The notes under the pieces were generated by a model. That model was given only the letters and a program-made list of their open reading frames with translations, was not told the DNA's origin and made no database searches. A DNA stretch of 64,000 nt from Acinetobacter nosocomialis (GTDB lineage: Bacteria; Pseudomonadota; Gammaproteobacteria; Pseudomonadales; Moraxellaceae): positions 2,728,001 through 2,792,000 of the forward strand of contig CP107049.1 in the NCBI GenBank assembly GCA_025736915.1, given 5' to 3'. Positions 19,446 through 28,977 of this stretch are shown one piece after another; within the stretch, counting starts at the first letter, position 1, and each line of letters starts with the position of its first letter. Both the position numbers and the translations under genes were made by a program.

Positions 19446-20645
19446 TTAAACATATTGCGCTGCTGCATAAGCAGAAGACCAAGCCCATTGGAAGTTATAA
19501 CCGCCTAAATGGCCGGTCACATCCAGTACTTCTCCAATAAAGAACAATCCTTTCTGCTTTTTACTTTCGAGTGTTTTAGATGAAACTTCAGTTGTATCAA
19601 TTCCACCTAAGGTCACTTCGGCAGTACGATATCCTTCAGTGCCTGATGGTTTAACCGCAAAGCCATGTAATTGCTCGGCAATATGCTCTAGCTGTGCATC
19701 ACTGATATTACCAATCGCCGTTTCGCTATGCTCTGGCCATATGAGTTGTTGTAGCTCTTGTACAATACTTTTCGCCGTAAACTCATTCAAAAGGGTACGC
19801 AATAAAACTTTAGGCTGTGCTTTCTTTTTATCTTTTAAATAAGTTGTTAAATCTTGGCTTGGGAAAAAGTCAATTTTAAAACTTTCACCAGTATTCCAAT
19901 AGTTTGAAAGCTGTAAAGAACTTGGCCCACTTAAGCCACGATGGGTAAATAATAACGCTTCAGTAAAGCTATTTTTTGAGTTGCTTAACGTGACATCTAA
20001 AGCATTACCACTTAAGCGTGTGGTAACTTCTTTAATATGATCTGAAAAAGTAAATGGAACTAAACCTGCACGGGTTGGGAAAACTGTATGTCCAAATTTT
20101 TGTGCTAATTCATAGCCAAATCCAGATCCGCCCAAAGTCGGAATAGATAAGCCTCCTGTAGCAACAACTAATGACTCACAGCTAAAACGACCTTGGTTGG
20201 TATGTATCGAAAAACCGCCTTGTTCTAATGGGTCGATCTGTCCAACTTCACAATAGGTTTGGATTTCAACATTGTTGGTTTTATTACACTCATTCACCAA
20301 CATCTCTAAAATTTCTTTAGCGCCGTTTAGCGTAAATAATTGCCCGTGTTTACGTTCTTCATAGACAATTCCATAATCACACACCAGACCAATAAAGTCC
20401 CAGTTGCTATAACGTGATAGGGCAGAAATGACAAAGTGTGGATTATGAGAAATATAGTTGTCAGGCTCTACATATAGATTGGTAAAGTTACATTTACCAC
20501 CGCCCGACATTAAAATCTTTTTACCAATTTTGTTGGCTTTTTCTAAAATTAAAACCGAGCGCCCTCGTTTAGCAGCATGTGCAGCCAACATGAGTCCAGA
20601 AGCGCCTGCACCTAAGACAATGACATCGACATGACTGTTAGACAT
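19446..20645 (-). CDS. HI0933/YhiN-type NAD(P)/FAD-dependent oxidoreductase
   Basis: A 399-residue flavoprotein. The N-terminal FAD Rossmann motif V-L-G-A-G-A-S-G-L is at residues 10-18, followed by the family stretch I-G-K-K-I-L-M-S-G-G-G-K-C-N-F-T-N near residue 41. The C-terminus has the second FAD contact G-E-V-L-D-V-T-G-H-L-G-G-Y-N near residue 372. This matches the HI0933 (BaiN-like) family, whose physiological substrate is unsettled. Length is normal. The preceding gene on this strand is the PLP enzyme, 116 bases away. Confidence 0.9.
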   Translation of the reverse strand: MSNSHVDVIVLGAGASGLMLAAHAAKRGRSVLILEKANKIGKKILMSGGGKCNFTNLYVEPDNYISHNPHFVISALSRYSNWDFIGLVCDYGIVYEERKHGQLFTLNGAKEILEMLVNECNKTNNVEIQTYCEVGQIDPLEQGGFSIHTNQGRFSCESLVVATGGLSIPTLGGSGFGYELAQKFGHTVFPTRAGLVPFTFSDHIKEVTTRLSGNALDVTLSNSKNSFTEALLFTHRGLSGPSSLQLSNYWNTGESFKIDFFPSQDLTTYLKDKKKAQPKVLLRTLLNEFTAKSIVQELQQLIWPEHSETAIGNISDAQLEHIAEQLHGFAVKPSGTEGYRTAEVTLGGIDTTEVSSKTLESKKQKGLFFIGEVLDVTGHLGGYNFQWAWSSAYAAAQYV

Positions 20646-20761
20646 AAGAGATTCTCGATTAATCGTGAAAATTAAAAAGGGGCATATACTACCATGTCAG
20701 CTCTTACTCGTGCTAAAGACATTTATGATGGTAGAGAAAACGTTAACTAAAAAAGAGTGAA

Positions 20762-21673
20762 TTATTGGTGTGATTTATTTCTTATATCTGCCTGTAAACC
20801 ACCAGTATGAATTGCCAAAATACGAGTTCCTTCAGAAAAGTAATTATTCTTTATAAGGTCGAATAAACCGAACATCATTTTTCCCGTATAGATCGGTTCA
20901 AGAGGCACGGTATATTGCTTTTCAAAACCTTCAATAAATGCAAATAGTTCAGGTGACGTTTTCGCATAACCACCGCAACAATAAGCATCTGTCAGCGACC
21001 AATTCTGTTTTTTAGTCCACTGTTGAATCTCTTGTTGTAAAAAGTCACCTTTTAAAGCCGAAAACCCTAAAACTTTTTGATGTGCTGAACTTCGTTCAAT
21101 GAGCCCTGAAATTGTTCCGCCAGTTCCCACTGCACAGCAAATCACATCGTATTGCTTTAAATCACTCTGACTAAGCATTTCCTGACAACCTTGAACTGCC
21201 AGTTCATTGGTGCCACCTTCAGGAATAATGAAAGTTTCAGGAAATTGAAGATGTAACTGTTGAAGATAGTTTTCATCATTTCTCAAATGATATTCATTGC
21301 GTGAGACAAAATGTAGCTGCATTCCCAAACTTTGAGCTTTTGCCAAGGTGGGGTTAAGAGGCTTACTCGCTAACTCTTCACCGCGAATAATTCCAATACT
21401 ATGTAAACCAAAAAGATGAGCTGCATAAGCAGTTGCAGCAATATGATTTGAATAAGCCCCACCAAAAGTCAAAATAGTTGATAGGCCTTGTTGTTTTGCG
21501 GCAAGCAGATTGTATTTTAGTTTGAAAAATTTATTACCCGAAATTTGAGGATGAATTAGATCTACCCTTTTAATGTCGAGATGAACAGATGAGGGGAGTT
21601 CAATGTGCTGATAGGAAATAGGCTGGGCAATGTGATCAAACATTAGAAATTGAGAAAAATAATGAATGATCAC
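20762..21673 (-). CDS. PLP-dependent D-cysteine desulfhydrase / ACC deaminase-like enzyme
   Basis: A 303-residue fold-type II PLP enzyme. The PLP lysine lies in I-S-G-N-K-F-F-K-L-K-Y-N near residue 47, T-F-G-G-A-Y-S-N-H near residue 68 is the substrate loop, and the phosphate loop G-T-G-G-T is near residue 183. This fits the ACC deaminase/D-cysteine desulfhydrase group. True ACC deaminases need particular active-site residues that I cannot confirm, so desulfhydrase is at least as likely. The start given is GTG; an internal ATG at 21643 would trim 10 residues. Confidence 0.8.
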   Translation of the reverse strand: MIIHYFSQFLMFDHIAQPISYQHIELPSSVHLDIKRVDLIHPQISGNKFFKLKYNLLAAKQQGLSTILTFGGAYSNHIAATAYAAHLFGLHSIGIIRGEELASKPLNPTLAKAQSLGMQLHFVSRNEYHLRNDENYLQQLHLQFPETFIIPEGGTNELAVQGCQEMLSQSDLKQYDVICCAVGTGGTISGLIERSSAHQKVLGFSALKGDFLQQEIQQWTKKQNWSLTDAYCCGGYAKTSPELFAFIEGFEKQYTVPLEPIYTGKMMFGLFDLIKNNYFSEGTRILAIHTGGLQADIRNKSHQ

Positions 21674-21708
21674 ATTGTAGCTTTTTCAAGAGAACTTTAA
21701 AAAGCTGA

Positions 21709-22818
21709 TTAAGAACTTGTGTCGACAGAAGTAATCACTGACATGCCAGGGCGTAAGTGTTCCATTCCTTCCTGATTTGAGTCTACGGTGATACGTACGG
21801 CAATACGTTGCACAACTTTGGTAAAGTTACCTGTCGCATTATCTGGCTTTAACACACTGAACTCGGAACCCGCAGCAGGCGAGATTTGCTCAACATGTCC
21901 TGTAAATTTCTTATGATTCATTGCATCGACTGTAAACCATGCTTTTTGCCCAATTCGCATATTGGCAATTTGGGTTTCTTTAAAGTTAGCAATCACCCAA
22001 GTTTGTTGTGGAATTAAGTAGAGTAACTGTGAGCCTGCTGCTACATATTGTCCAACACGAGGATTTACTTCACCCAGTTGACCATCCATTGGAGCTACAA
22101 TAACGCTATAGTCTTTGGTGGTTTGCGCTTGGTCTAACTGTGCTTTAGCACTTGAAACTTGTGCTTCTAAGCCAGCTTCTGCGACCTGTGCGGTTTTCAA
22201 AGCCTCTATTGCAACTAAGACATTTGCTTCTGCTTGCTTAAGTGCTGCAAGGTTATTCTCGGCATCAGCAGCAGCTTTATCTTGCTCAGATTTAGAAGCT
22301 GCTCCACTATTTCCTAACTGTTGATAACGTCTAAGCTGTGCCAGCGAGAGTTCGTATTGAGCTTTCACTTGATCTACTTTGGCTTGCGCAGCAACAATAT
22401 CAGCTTGTTTTTGAGCGATGGATTGGGTTTGGTTGGCTAAAGTATTTTTAGCTTGTTCAACTCCAGAAGCCGCTTGAGTTACTTTTTGGTCATAAGTAGT
22501 TGCATCAATGTGCATTAACACTTGACCCTTTTTAACGTGGTCAAAGTCTTTTACCAATACATCTTTAACATAGCCATTAATTTGTGATGATAAAACAGTG
22601 GTTTTACCTTTGACATAACTATTGTCAGTTTGCTGGACACTCGTGGCAAAAGGCCCAATTCTCCATGCCCATAAAATCACTAAAATACCAACAATAAGAA
22701 CACCTAACATCCATAACAGTGTTGAGCGTTTGGTCTGAATCAGTTTACTTGCAGGTGCAGGCTCGTTGGCAGGTGCCTGAGCAGGTGTTTGTTCCGGTTT
22801 GTTTTGATCATCTGACAT
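21709..22818 (-). CDS. EmrA-type HlyD-family membrane fusion protein
   Basis: A 369-residue periplasmic adaptor of a tripartite drug efflux pump. It has a Pro/Ala-rich cytoplasmic N-terminus, one transmembrane helix (about residues 33-51), a biotinyl-lipoyl-like half motif, a long alpha-hairpin coiled coil (about residues 105-230, rich in Ala/Gln/Lys), a second lipoyl half and a beta-barrel domain. It follows the EmrB-like gene by 40 bases on the same strand. The outer-membrane partner is not encoded here. Confidence 0.9.
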   Translation of the reverse strand: MSDDQNKPEQTPAQAPANEPAPASKLIQTKRSTLLWMLGVLIVGILVILWAWRIGPFATSVQQTDNSYVKGKTTVLSSQINGYVKDVLVKDFDHVKKGQVLMHIDATTYDQKVTQAASGVEQAKNTLANQTQSIAQKQADIVAAQAKVDQVKAQYELSLAQLRRYQQLGNSGAASKSEQDKAAADAENNLAALKQAEANVLVAIEALKTAQVAEAGLEAQVSSAKAQLDQAQTTKDYSVIVAPMDGQLGEVNPRVGQYVAAGSQLLYLIPQQTWVIANFKETQIANMRIGQKAWFTVDAMNHKKFTGHVEQISPAAGSEFSVLKPDNATGNFTKVVQRIAVRITVDSNQEGMEHLRPGMSVITSVDTSS

Positions 22819-22858
22819 ATATCAATCTCAATTTCTATTTCATCAATAACAAAAGCCT

Positions 22859-24502
22859 TTAAGGACGGCTAATTCCTCTACGTTGTAGATATTTACTACG
22901 AGCAATATTAAATCCACCCCATAAGAGCAGTGCGATAGCAAAAATACCGTTTAACGCAATAACATCATTGTAGGCACGCACTTGTGCTTCACGGGTGACC
23001 ACTTGATTGAGTGTGCGCATGGCCTGAGTCGTTTGTAATGCTGGGTCATTTGTTGTGATGGCTGCACTACGTTGATAGGTGGAGAGTCTCTGAGAAACTA
23101 ACGGATCGGATTGTTCTAAATCTTTAATAATCTCGACTTGATAGTTTTGCGTGCGGTGTTGTTGATAGGTCGAGAAGAAAGAAGACCCGACCAAGCCACC
23201 AAAGGTTTGAGTTGCAGAGAACAGCACAATAAAAGTCAGTACATACGAAGGACCTTTAGCCAAAGTTTGGGCAAAGCCAATAAGCAATAAAGGCCCAATA
23301 AATAAACCACCTGCGAAACCTACTAGGAATTGACTTGCAAAGAAGTTCACAGGTCGAACATCACTGGTTAGGTGATAATCTAATCCACAAGCAACCAGAA
23401 TGAGGAACTCTGCAAAAAGTAAGTGGAAGATAATTCGTTCACGTGAAAAAGTCAGTGCACTAAATAATGTTCCGCTTAAAATCCCGATGAAGATCACAAC
23501 ATAAAGCGGTACAAACTGATCAGGCCCCATTCCCATGGCTTTTAAGAAATTAACAGCAGCATAGCTTTGCTCAGACATTAGAAGTCGAATAGCAAAAGCA
23601 CCAAAAATGAAACGCAAGGTCGAAGAAGCACCTAACCAGCGTGTCATAATTAATGGATTGGCTCGATAGTGTTCATAGAGCAAACCAAGAACAACTAAGC
23701 TAAAGCCAGCAATTAATACATATGCCAACCATTCACTGTTAAACCACCATAAAATTGGGCCTTGTGTGAGCACAATACATAAGCATGCAAAACCGGGAGC
23801 CAGTAAAGCAAAGGTAAAGAAATCCTGCTTCTCAAAAACATAGATTCGTAAGCTACGTGGTAATTTCAATGAAACAACCATCGCTAAACAGCAAAGTGCT
23901 AAACCTAGCTCAAAGGTATATAGAACAGACCAACTGTCTGTACTGACTAGGAATGGAGAAATAATCCAAGCGAGGGGAACCCCTAACTGCTGAAAACCGA
24001 AGGCGATATATATACCTTTTGCCATATCTGCTTTTTTAAAAGCTTGCATGGTGTAATACATACCTAAAGAGCTGAGAGGTGCTCCTGCTAAACCCGCGAC
24101 AACCCGTGCGAATAGGGCCATTTCATAGGTATGCACAAAAATATGTAAAACCAGCACGGCAATAAAAATAACCAGCCCTATTTCCGAAAATACTCTTAAG
24201 CCATACTGTTGTCGGGCTTTAAACAAAATCAGGTTTGAGCTGACATTTGCCATGACATAAGCAGCAGGGAGCCAAGCAGCTTCGGAAGGCGTCAGCCCAT
24301 ATTCACCTTGGATTAAGGGTAAATTTGCCGTAATAAAACCATTACTTAAGCTTGCCGAAAGGGCGATAAATAAACCAATAAAAAAGTAAATAAATCGCTT
24401 AGGTACAGAGTGAGCAATAGCTGCCGGTGAACCAGGTAGAGTCGGTTGCTCTTCTGGTGTCCAGTCGGGTGGTGTTTCTAAATAACGAGGCGTTTTACTC
24501 AT
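22859..24502 (-). CDS. EmrB-type (DHA2) MFS drug efflux transporter
   Basis: A 547-residue inner-membrane protein with about 14 transmembrane helices, the number of the DHA2/EmrB drug-proton antiporter family. The N-terminal L-P-L-I-Q-G-E-Y-G-L-T-P-S-E-A-A-W and R-V-V-A-G-L-A-G-A-P-L near residue 133 match MFS motif regions. The long insert before the last helix is seen in EmrB-like pumps. Its start overlaps the TetR stop by four bases and the fusion-protein gene follows, so the three form one operon. Substrates are unknown. Confidence 0.88.
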   Translation of the reverse strand: MSKTPRYLETPPDWTPEEQPTLPGSPAAIAHSVPKRFIYFFIGLFIALSASLSNGFITANLPLIQGEYGLTPSEAAWLPAAYVMANVSSNLILFKARQQYGLRVFSEIGLVIFIAVLVLHIFVHTYEMALFARVVAGLAGAPLSSLGMYYTMQAFKKADMAKGIYIAFGFQQLGVPLAWIISPFLVSTDSWSVLYTFELGLALCCLAMVVSLKLPRSLRIYVFEKQDFFTFALLAPGFACLCIVLTQGPILWWFNSEWLAYVLIAGFSLVVLGLLYEHYRANPLIMTRWLGASSTLRFIFGAFAIRLLMSEQSYAAVNFLKAMGMGPDQFVPLYVVIFIGILSGTLFSALTFSRERIIFHLLFAEFLILVACGLDYHLTSDVRPVNFFASQFLVGFAGGLFIGPLLLIGFAQTLAKGPSYVLTFIVLFSATQTFGGLVGSSFFSTYQQHRTQNYQVEIIKDLEQSDPLVSQRLSTYQRSAAITTNDPALQTTQAMRTLNQVVTREAQVRAYNDVIALNGIFAIALLLWGGFNIARSKYLQRRGISRP

Positions 24503-25068
24503 TCTATCCCTCGAATTTTTTGTAATTGAATACCATGAATTAGTAATTCAATTGCTCGTTTTGCTAAGCGAGTTTGTTCTTCTGGCTCATGTCCTTGAAA
24601 TGAAGAACCCAACATTGCAGTGATCATTGCATAATCATTGGCAGTGAGATCAGCTCGGCATAGTTTTTGTTCTATCGCATTTTCAATCAGTGGGTTAAGT
24701 GCATTATTTCTCCGTTCATAAATTTTTAACATAATTGGATCTTGTCGATCAATCACTCTCCAAAAATCTTGCAAAATTGCAAGTTTAGGAAGTTGTCCAA
24801 TATGTCCTTCAATTAAACGAAATAAACCATCTTCGAATTGTTGAAAATGAGCTGCTTTTTGCTCTAGCTGTGTAATTGCACGCTCTAAAAGAGCGCTAAT
24901 TAAAGCCTTACGATCACAAAAGTTGCGGTAAAAAGTTGCTCTACCTACACCTGCATGGTCAATCACAACCTGTAAGGGGACATTAATCCCATGACTACGA
25001 AAACATTCTTCGGCTGCATTGAGTAATTCATCCCGGTTATGGGCAGCAATTTTTTGACGTTTACTCAT
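24499..25068 (-). CDS. TetR-family repressor of the efflux operon
   Basis: A 189-residue regulator. The N-terminal TetR helix-turn-helix (residues 8-55, with V-P-L-Q-V-V-I-D-H-A-G-V-G-R-A-T-F-Y-R-N-F) is clear, and the remainder is an all-helical ligand domain. It is the first gene of the operon and overlaps the EmrB-like gene by four bases. A perfect palindrome 37 bases upstream of its ATG is the likely operator, so autorepression and repression of the pump are inferred. Confidence 0.9.
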   Translation of the reverse strand: MSKRQKIAAHNRDELLNAAEECFRSHGINVPLQVVIDHAGVGRATFYRNFCDRKALISALLERAITQLEQKAAHFQQFEDGLFRLIEGHIGQLPKLAILQDFWRVIDRQDPIMLKIYERRNNALNPLIENAIEQKLCRADLTANDYAMITAMLGSSFQGHEPEEQTRLAKRAIELLIHGIQLQKIRGIE

Positions 25069-25104
25069 GTCATTGATTTGGGAGTTCTAAAGACCGATAT
25101 ATTT

Positions 25105-25124
25105 AACGGACATTTTTGTCCGTT
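25105..25124. promoter_or_regulatory. Probable TetR operator
   Basis: Perfect 8-bp inverted repeat AACGGACA-TTTT-TGTCCGTT in the 180-base gap between the divergent tetR and lysE-type genes, placed where it would overlap the tetR promoter. Size and symmetry fit a TetR-family operator. Confidence 0.65.
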
Positions 25125-25248
25125 GTGAAGATATAAATTGTAAAAAACATGAAAATTCAATTTTCATCATTTATATGTTTTCCATTTTTATATGTGTCAT
25201 AAAAAGCTGTTAGAATACCGCGCAATTGCATGATGCTAGGTCAATACA

Positions 25249-25872
25249 ATGTTTGAGTCCCTTATTCCTCTTTTTTCAATTGCGATGGCATTGATGCTTG
25301 GAGCAATAAGCCCTGGGCCGAGCTTTATTTATGTAGCACAAAATTCAATTTCTAAATCACGTAAACATGGTTTGTTTACAGCTTTAGGCACAGGTACAGG
25401 TGCAGCTCTTTTTGGTTTTCTAGCTGTTATGGGGTTGCAGGCAGTTTTACTGGCAGTACCTTCAGCATATTTAATCTTAAAAATTGGTGGTGGGCTGTAT
25501 TTGCTTTGGTTAGCCTTTAAAATTATTAAACATGCCAAAGAACCAATTGCTATGGAAAATGATGGCAAATCAAAAATGACCTATAAACAGGCATATCGTT
25601 ATGGCCTGATTACCCAGTTAAGCAACCCGAAAATTGCAGTCGTTCTAGCGAGTGTATTTACTGCTTTATTGCCAAAAGAAATCCCAAGTTACTACTATGT
25701 CGCATTACCAGTGATTTGTTTTATGATCGATGCAGGGTGGTACTCATGTGTTGCAATGCTGCTTTCTTCAGAGAAGCCTAGAACAATGTACTTAAAAGCA
25801 AAAACTGGCGTTGACCGAGTCGCTGGAAGTATTGTAAGTGTATTAGGTTTAAAATTAATTTTCTTCAAATGA
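25249..25872 (+). CDS. LysE/RhtB-family amino-acid exporter
   Basis: A 207-residue inner-membrane protein with about six hydrophobic segments. The N-terminal G-A-I-S-P-G-P-S-F-I-Y-V-A-Q-N-S and the mid-chain T-Q-L-S-N-P-K-I-A-V-V near residue 124 are LysE-family hallmarks. It probably exports amino acids or related metabolites; the substrate is not predictable. It is divergent from the tetR-efflux operon and shares the upstream region containing the palindrome, so co-control is possible. A terminator follows. Confidence 0.88.
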   Translation: MFESLIPLFSIAMALMLGAISPGPSFIYVAQNSISKSRKHGLFTALGTGTGAALFGFLAVMGLQAVLLAVPSAYLILKIGGGLYLLWLAFKIIKHAKEPIAMENDGKSKMTYKQAYRYGLITQLSNPKIAVVLASVFTALLPKEIPSYYYVALPVICFMIDAGWYSCVAMLLSSEKPRTMYLKAKTGVDRVAGSIVSVLGLKLIFFK

Positions 25873-25903
25873 TAAGCCTTTAATTAAAATATCTAAAAAA
25901 TAC

Positions 25904-25936
25904 AAAGCCAGCTATTTATAGTCTGGCTTTATTTTT
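25904..25936 (+). terminator. Intrinsic terminator
   Basis: Perfect 8-bp arms AAAGCCAG/CTGGCTTT with an 11-base loop and a T-rich tail (TTTATTTTT), after the LysE-type gene. Confidence 0.88.
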
Positions 25937-26034
25937 GAGTAAAATATATACAAATTGAAATATCTTTTTTAGTACTTAAACATTTAAAAAGTGGTAACTT
26001 AATAAATAAAACAAAAAGAAATGAGGGTCACGTT

Positions 26035-26223
26035 ATGAAAAAACTAATGGTGAGCATTTCTGTAGTTTTTCTCATCTTAACTACAGGATGTGAGATGAGA
26101 ACCATGAGCAAGCAACAGCCAGCAAATGAGCGAACTATGAGCATTGTTGGTACACCTGTTCATGAAAAAGATTACAAAATTTCTGATTTACAAGCCAATA
26201 ATCATGAGCAATCCAACTATTAA
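26035..26223 (+). CDS. Small predicted lipoprotein, 62 residues
   Basis: A basic start M-K-K and a hydrophobic signal peptide lead to the lipobox L-T-T-G-C with Cys at residue 19. The mature part is about 44 polar residues with no recognised domain. A GAGGG ribosome site lies eight bases before the ATG. The last 20 bases overlap the start of the EF-hand gene, which suggests translational coupling. Function unknown. Confidence 0.75.
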   Translation: MKKLMVSISVVFLILTTGCEMRTMSKQQPANERTMSIVGTPVHEKDYKISDLQANNHEQSNY

Positions 26224-26539
26224 GTTACTCACAGCTTGCATCACTTACTGCATTTTAAATGTAGTAAGTGCATGTGAGCCTGCATCTTTGGATTGGAAGC
26301 TTTTTCAGGAAAAATATGATGTAAATCATGATGGCTTATACAGCTTAAAAGAGTTTCAACAGGTACAAGATTTCTATCCTTATCGTTGGCCTACTGATAA
26401 GCGTTTTCAGGGAGAGAATAAGCAAACAGAGCTATTTCATTATTTAGATAAAAATAAGAATGGCTATTTAACCAATGAGGAGTTGGGGAATATACACGTT
26501 TTACTTAGTAACCCTTGTGAAGGGCGGCCGTGGTCATAA
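26204..26539 (+). CDS. Exported EF-hand calcium-binding protein
   Basis: A 111-residue protein starting at the ATG inside the end of the lipoprotein gene. A longer frame opens 60 bases upstream, but it begins with an unlikely sequence. Residues 5-23 form a signal peptide ending in V-S-A-C (Cys 24), a possible lipobox. Two complete 12-residue EF-hand loops follow: D-V-N-H-D-G-L-Y-S-L-K-E and D-K-N-K-N-G-Y-L-T-N-E-E. Predicted to bind calcium in the periplasm. A terminator shared with metG follows. Confidence 0.78.
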   Translation: MSNPTIKLLTACITYCILNVVSACEPASLDWKLFQEKYDVNHDGLYSLKEFQQVQDFYPYRWPTDKRFQGENKQTELFHYLDKNKNGYLTNEELGNIHVLLSNPCEGRPWS

Positions 26540-26580
26540 TTTAAATCTTCTTATAGATGTTCTTTGAAAATTTATAGTTA

Positions 26581-26610
26581 AAAAAAGCTCCCAATTTAGG
26601 GAGCTTTTTT
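26581..26610. terminator. Bidirectional terminator between the EF-hand gene and metG
   Basis: Perfect 12-bp stem AAAAAAGCTCCC/GGGAGCTTTTTT with a 6-base loop. A- and T-runs on both sides suit termination of both convergent genes. Confidence 0.92.
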
Positions 26611-26623
26611 ATATGCAGGCGGA

Positions 26624-28699
26624 TTAAGACACTTTATCACCAGGTTTCGCACCGCTATCTGGTGAAATAATGAAAATACCTTCACCATTTCCGGCAGCAA
26701 GTACCATACCGTTTGAAATACCAAAACGCATTTTACGTGGTGCAAGGTTAGCAACCATAACAACCAATTTACCCTTTAGGTCTTCTGGCGCATATTGACT
26801 ACGAATACCACTAAATACGTTACGTGGTTCAGCTTCACCAACATCTAACGTCAATTGAAGTAATTTATCTGAACCTTCAACTGTACCTGCTTCAAGTACT
26901 TGAGCAACACGTAAGTCAACTTTTAAGAAATCTTCAATACCGATAATTTCAGCTTCACCCACTGCTGGAGTAGGCACTGCTTTTTTCTCGGCAGATTTCT
27001 CTTTTTTCGCTGCCGCTTTTGTTGCTTCTGGAGCTGGAGCACCTAAAGACTCTTTAGAAGCATCAACCATAGCTGCAACAGCTTTTGGATCAACACGTTG
27101 CATAAGTGGCTGGAACTGCGCAATCTCATGGCTTACAAGAATTTGTTTGCGTGACTCGAAATCGAAGCTTTCAAGTTTTAAGAAATCTTGAACTTGTTGA
27201 GCTAAAGTTGGCAGAACTGGAGCCAAGTACACCGCTAATTGACGGAATAAGTTGATACCCACAGAACATACATCAAGAACTTGTTGCTCTTGACCTTCTT
27301 GTTTAGCAAGAGCCCAAGGTTTCTTCTCATCAATATATTGGTTTGCACGGTCAGCAAGCGCCATAATTTCACGGATCGCCGTTGAGAATTCACGTGCTTC
27401 ATATGCTTTAGCAATTGAATCGCCTGCATCAATAAAGCTTTGTACTAACTCAGATTCTGCACATTCAGCAGATAACGTATTGTTAAAGCTACTATTGACG
27501 AATTTTGCACAGCGGCTAGCAATATTAACGACTTTACCGACTAAGTCTGAGTTTACTTTTTGAACAAAGTCATCAAGGTTCAAGTCAGAGTCTTCAACTT
27601 TATCTGAAAGCTTAGAAGCAAAGTAGTAACGTAAATACTCTGGGTTTAAATGCTGTAAATACGTCTCGGCCTTAATGAAAGTACCGCGTGACTTAGACAT
27701 TTTTTGTCCATTTACAGTCAAGAAACCATTTACAAACAAGCCTGTTGGGGTGCGATAGTTCGCGCCTTCAAGCATTGCAGGCCAGAACAAAGCATGGAAA
27801 TAAACAATGTCTTTACCAATAAAATGATAAACATCGTTTTGGCTGTCTTTTTTCCAGAAATCATCAAAGTTTAAATCTGGGCGTTTAGTTTTAATGTAGT
27901 TTTCAAAACTAGACATATAACCAATTGGGGCATCTACCCACACGTAGAAATATTTATTTGGTGCATCTGGAATTTCAAAGCCAAAATATGGTGCATCACG
28001 AGAAATATCCCAGTCTGCTAAACCAGCTTCAAACCATTCATCTAACTTGTTCGCAATTGAAAGAGGTAAACGACCTTCATCACGCGTCCATTTTTGTAAA
28101 TATTCAGAGAAGTTTGGAAGCTTGAAGAAATAGTGATCTGATGATTTTTCAACTGGTGTTGCACCACTTAAGGTTGAACGTGGGTTAAGTAACTCAGTCG
28201 CATTATAAGTTGTACCACACACTTCACATGAGTCGCCGTATTGATCTTCTGATTTACATTTCGGGCATGTACCCTTAATGAAACGGTCAGACAAGAACAT
28301 ACCTTTTTCTGGATCAAATAATTGAGTTACAGGGCGAACTGCAATATTTCCAGCTTCACGGTTTTTAATGTAGATATCTGTTGAGCGTGCTTTGTTTGCA
28401 TCGCTATGGGTTGAATCGTAATGATCGAAATGTACGCCAAAACCGTCAAAATCACGAATGTGCTCTTTTTGAACATTCGCAATTTGCTCTTCTGGGCTAA
28501 TACCATTCGCTTCGGCACGTAGCATAATCGCTGTACCGTGAGCATCATCCGCACATACATAAGTCACATCATGACCCATTGCTCGCATGGCACGAACCCA
28601 GATATCTGCCTGGATGTAACCGAGTAAATGACCCATATGAATTGGACCATTCGCATAAGGGAGGGCATTGGTGACTAAAATTTTACGCACGGATCTCAT
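26624..28699 (-). CDS. metG: Methionine--tRNA ligase
   Basis: A 691-residue class I aminoacyl-tRNA synthetase. The HIGH-type motif is H-M-G-H within [11 protein letters not shown] near residue 22, and the K-M-S-K-S motif is near residue 339. The zinc-knuckle cysteines (C-P-K-C and C-E-V-C) are near residues 146-163. The anticodon-binding helical domain follows, then a Lys/Ala-rich linker and a C-terminal EMAP/Trbp-like tRNA-binding and dimer domain (about residues 590-691), as in E. coli MetG. It is divergent from the mrp region, an arrangement also found in E. coli. Confidence 0.97.
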   Translation of the reverse strand: MRSVRKILVTNALPYANGPIHMGHLLGYIQADIWVRAMRAMGHDVTYVCADDAHGTAIMLRAEANGISPEEQIANVQKEHIRDFDGFGVHFDHYDSTHSDANKARSTDIYIKNREAGNIAVRPVTQLFDPEKGMFLSDRFIKGTCPKCKSEDQYGDSCEVCGTTYNATELLNPRSTLSGATPVEKSSDHYFFKLPNFSEYLQKWTRDEGRLPLSIANKLDEWFEAGLADWDISRDAPYFGFEIPDAPNKYFYVWVDAPIGYMSSFENYIKTKRPDLNFDDFWKKDSQNDVYHFIGKDIVYFHALFWPAMLEGANYRTPTGLFVNGFLTVNGQKMSKSRGTFIKAETYLQHLNPEYLRYYFASKLSDKVEDSDLNLDDFVQKVNSDLVGKVVNIASRCAKFVNSSFNNTLSAECAESELVQSFIDAGDSIAKAYEAREFSTAIREIMALADRANQYIDEKKPWALAKQEGQEQQVLDVCSVGINLFRQLAVYLAPVLPTLAQQVQDFLKLESFDFESRKQILVSHEIAQFQPLMQRVDPKAVAAMVDASKESLGAPAPEATKAAAKKEKSAEKKAVPTPAVGEAEIIGIEDFLKVDLRVAQVLEAGTVEGSDKLLQLTLDVGEAEPRNVFSGIRSQYAPEDLKGKLVVMVANLAPRKMRFGISNGMVLAAGNGEGIFIISPDSGAKPGDKVS

Positions 28700-28977
28700 T
28701 CTCTCATTCGTATTTATAAGGTGGAAGATTTTAACTGATGCAGGGAGATAAGCAAAGATTAATAATCTTTAGCTAAGCATAAGAGGCATCTATAAAAATG
28801 GATGTGAAGTCAAAAGCTGTTTCTCTTTAGAACAGATAAACAAATCAAAAAATATTTGAATCTTCCTGTATTGTCTTTGTTTCAAATTGCAGTTACGGTC
28901 AGAAAATAAACCATAACGATGTATAACTAATAACTTAATTCAGGTAATTTTTTTAATTAACGATGAGGATAACAACG

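Noticed and set aside
20694-20750. 18-codon ORF with an AAGGGG sequence upstream, in the gap between the flavoprotein and PLP-enzyme genes
   Set aside because: Too short to support; no signal or motif, and the upstream purines are poorly spaced. It could be a leader peptide, but nothing downstream on the plus strand would be controlled by it.
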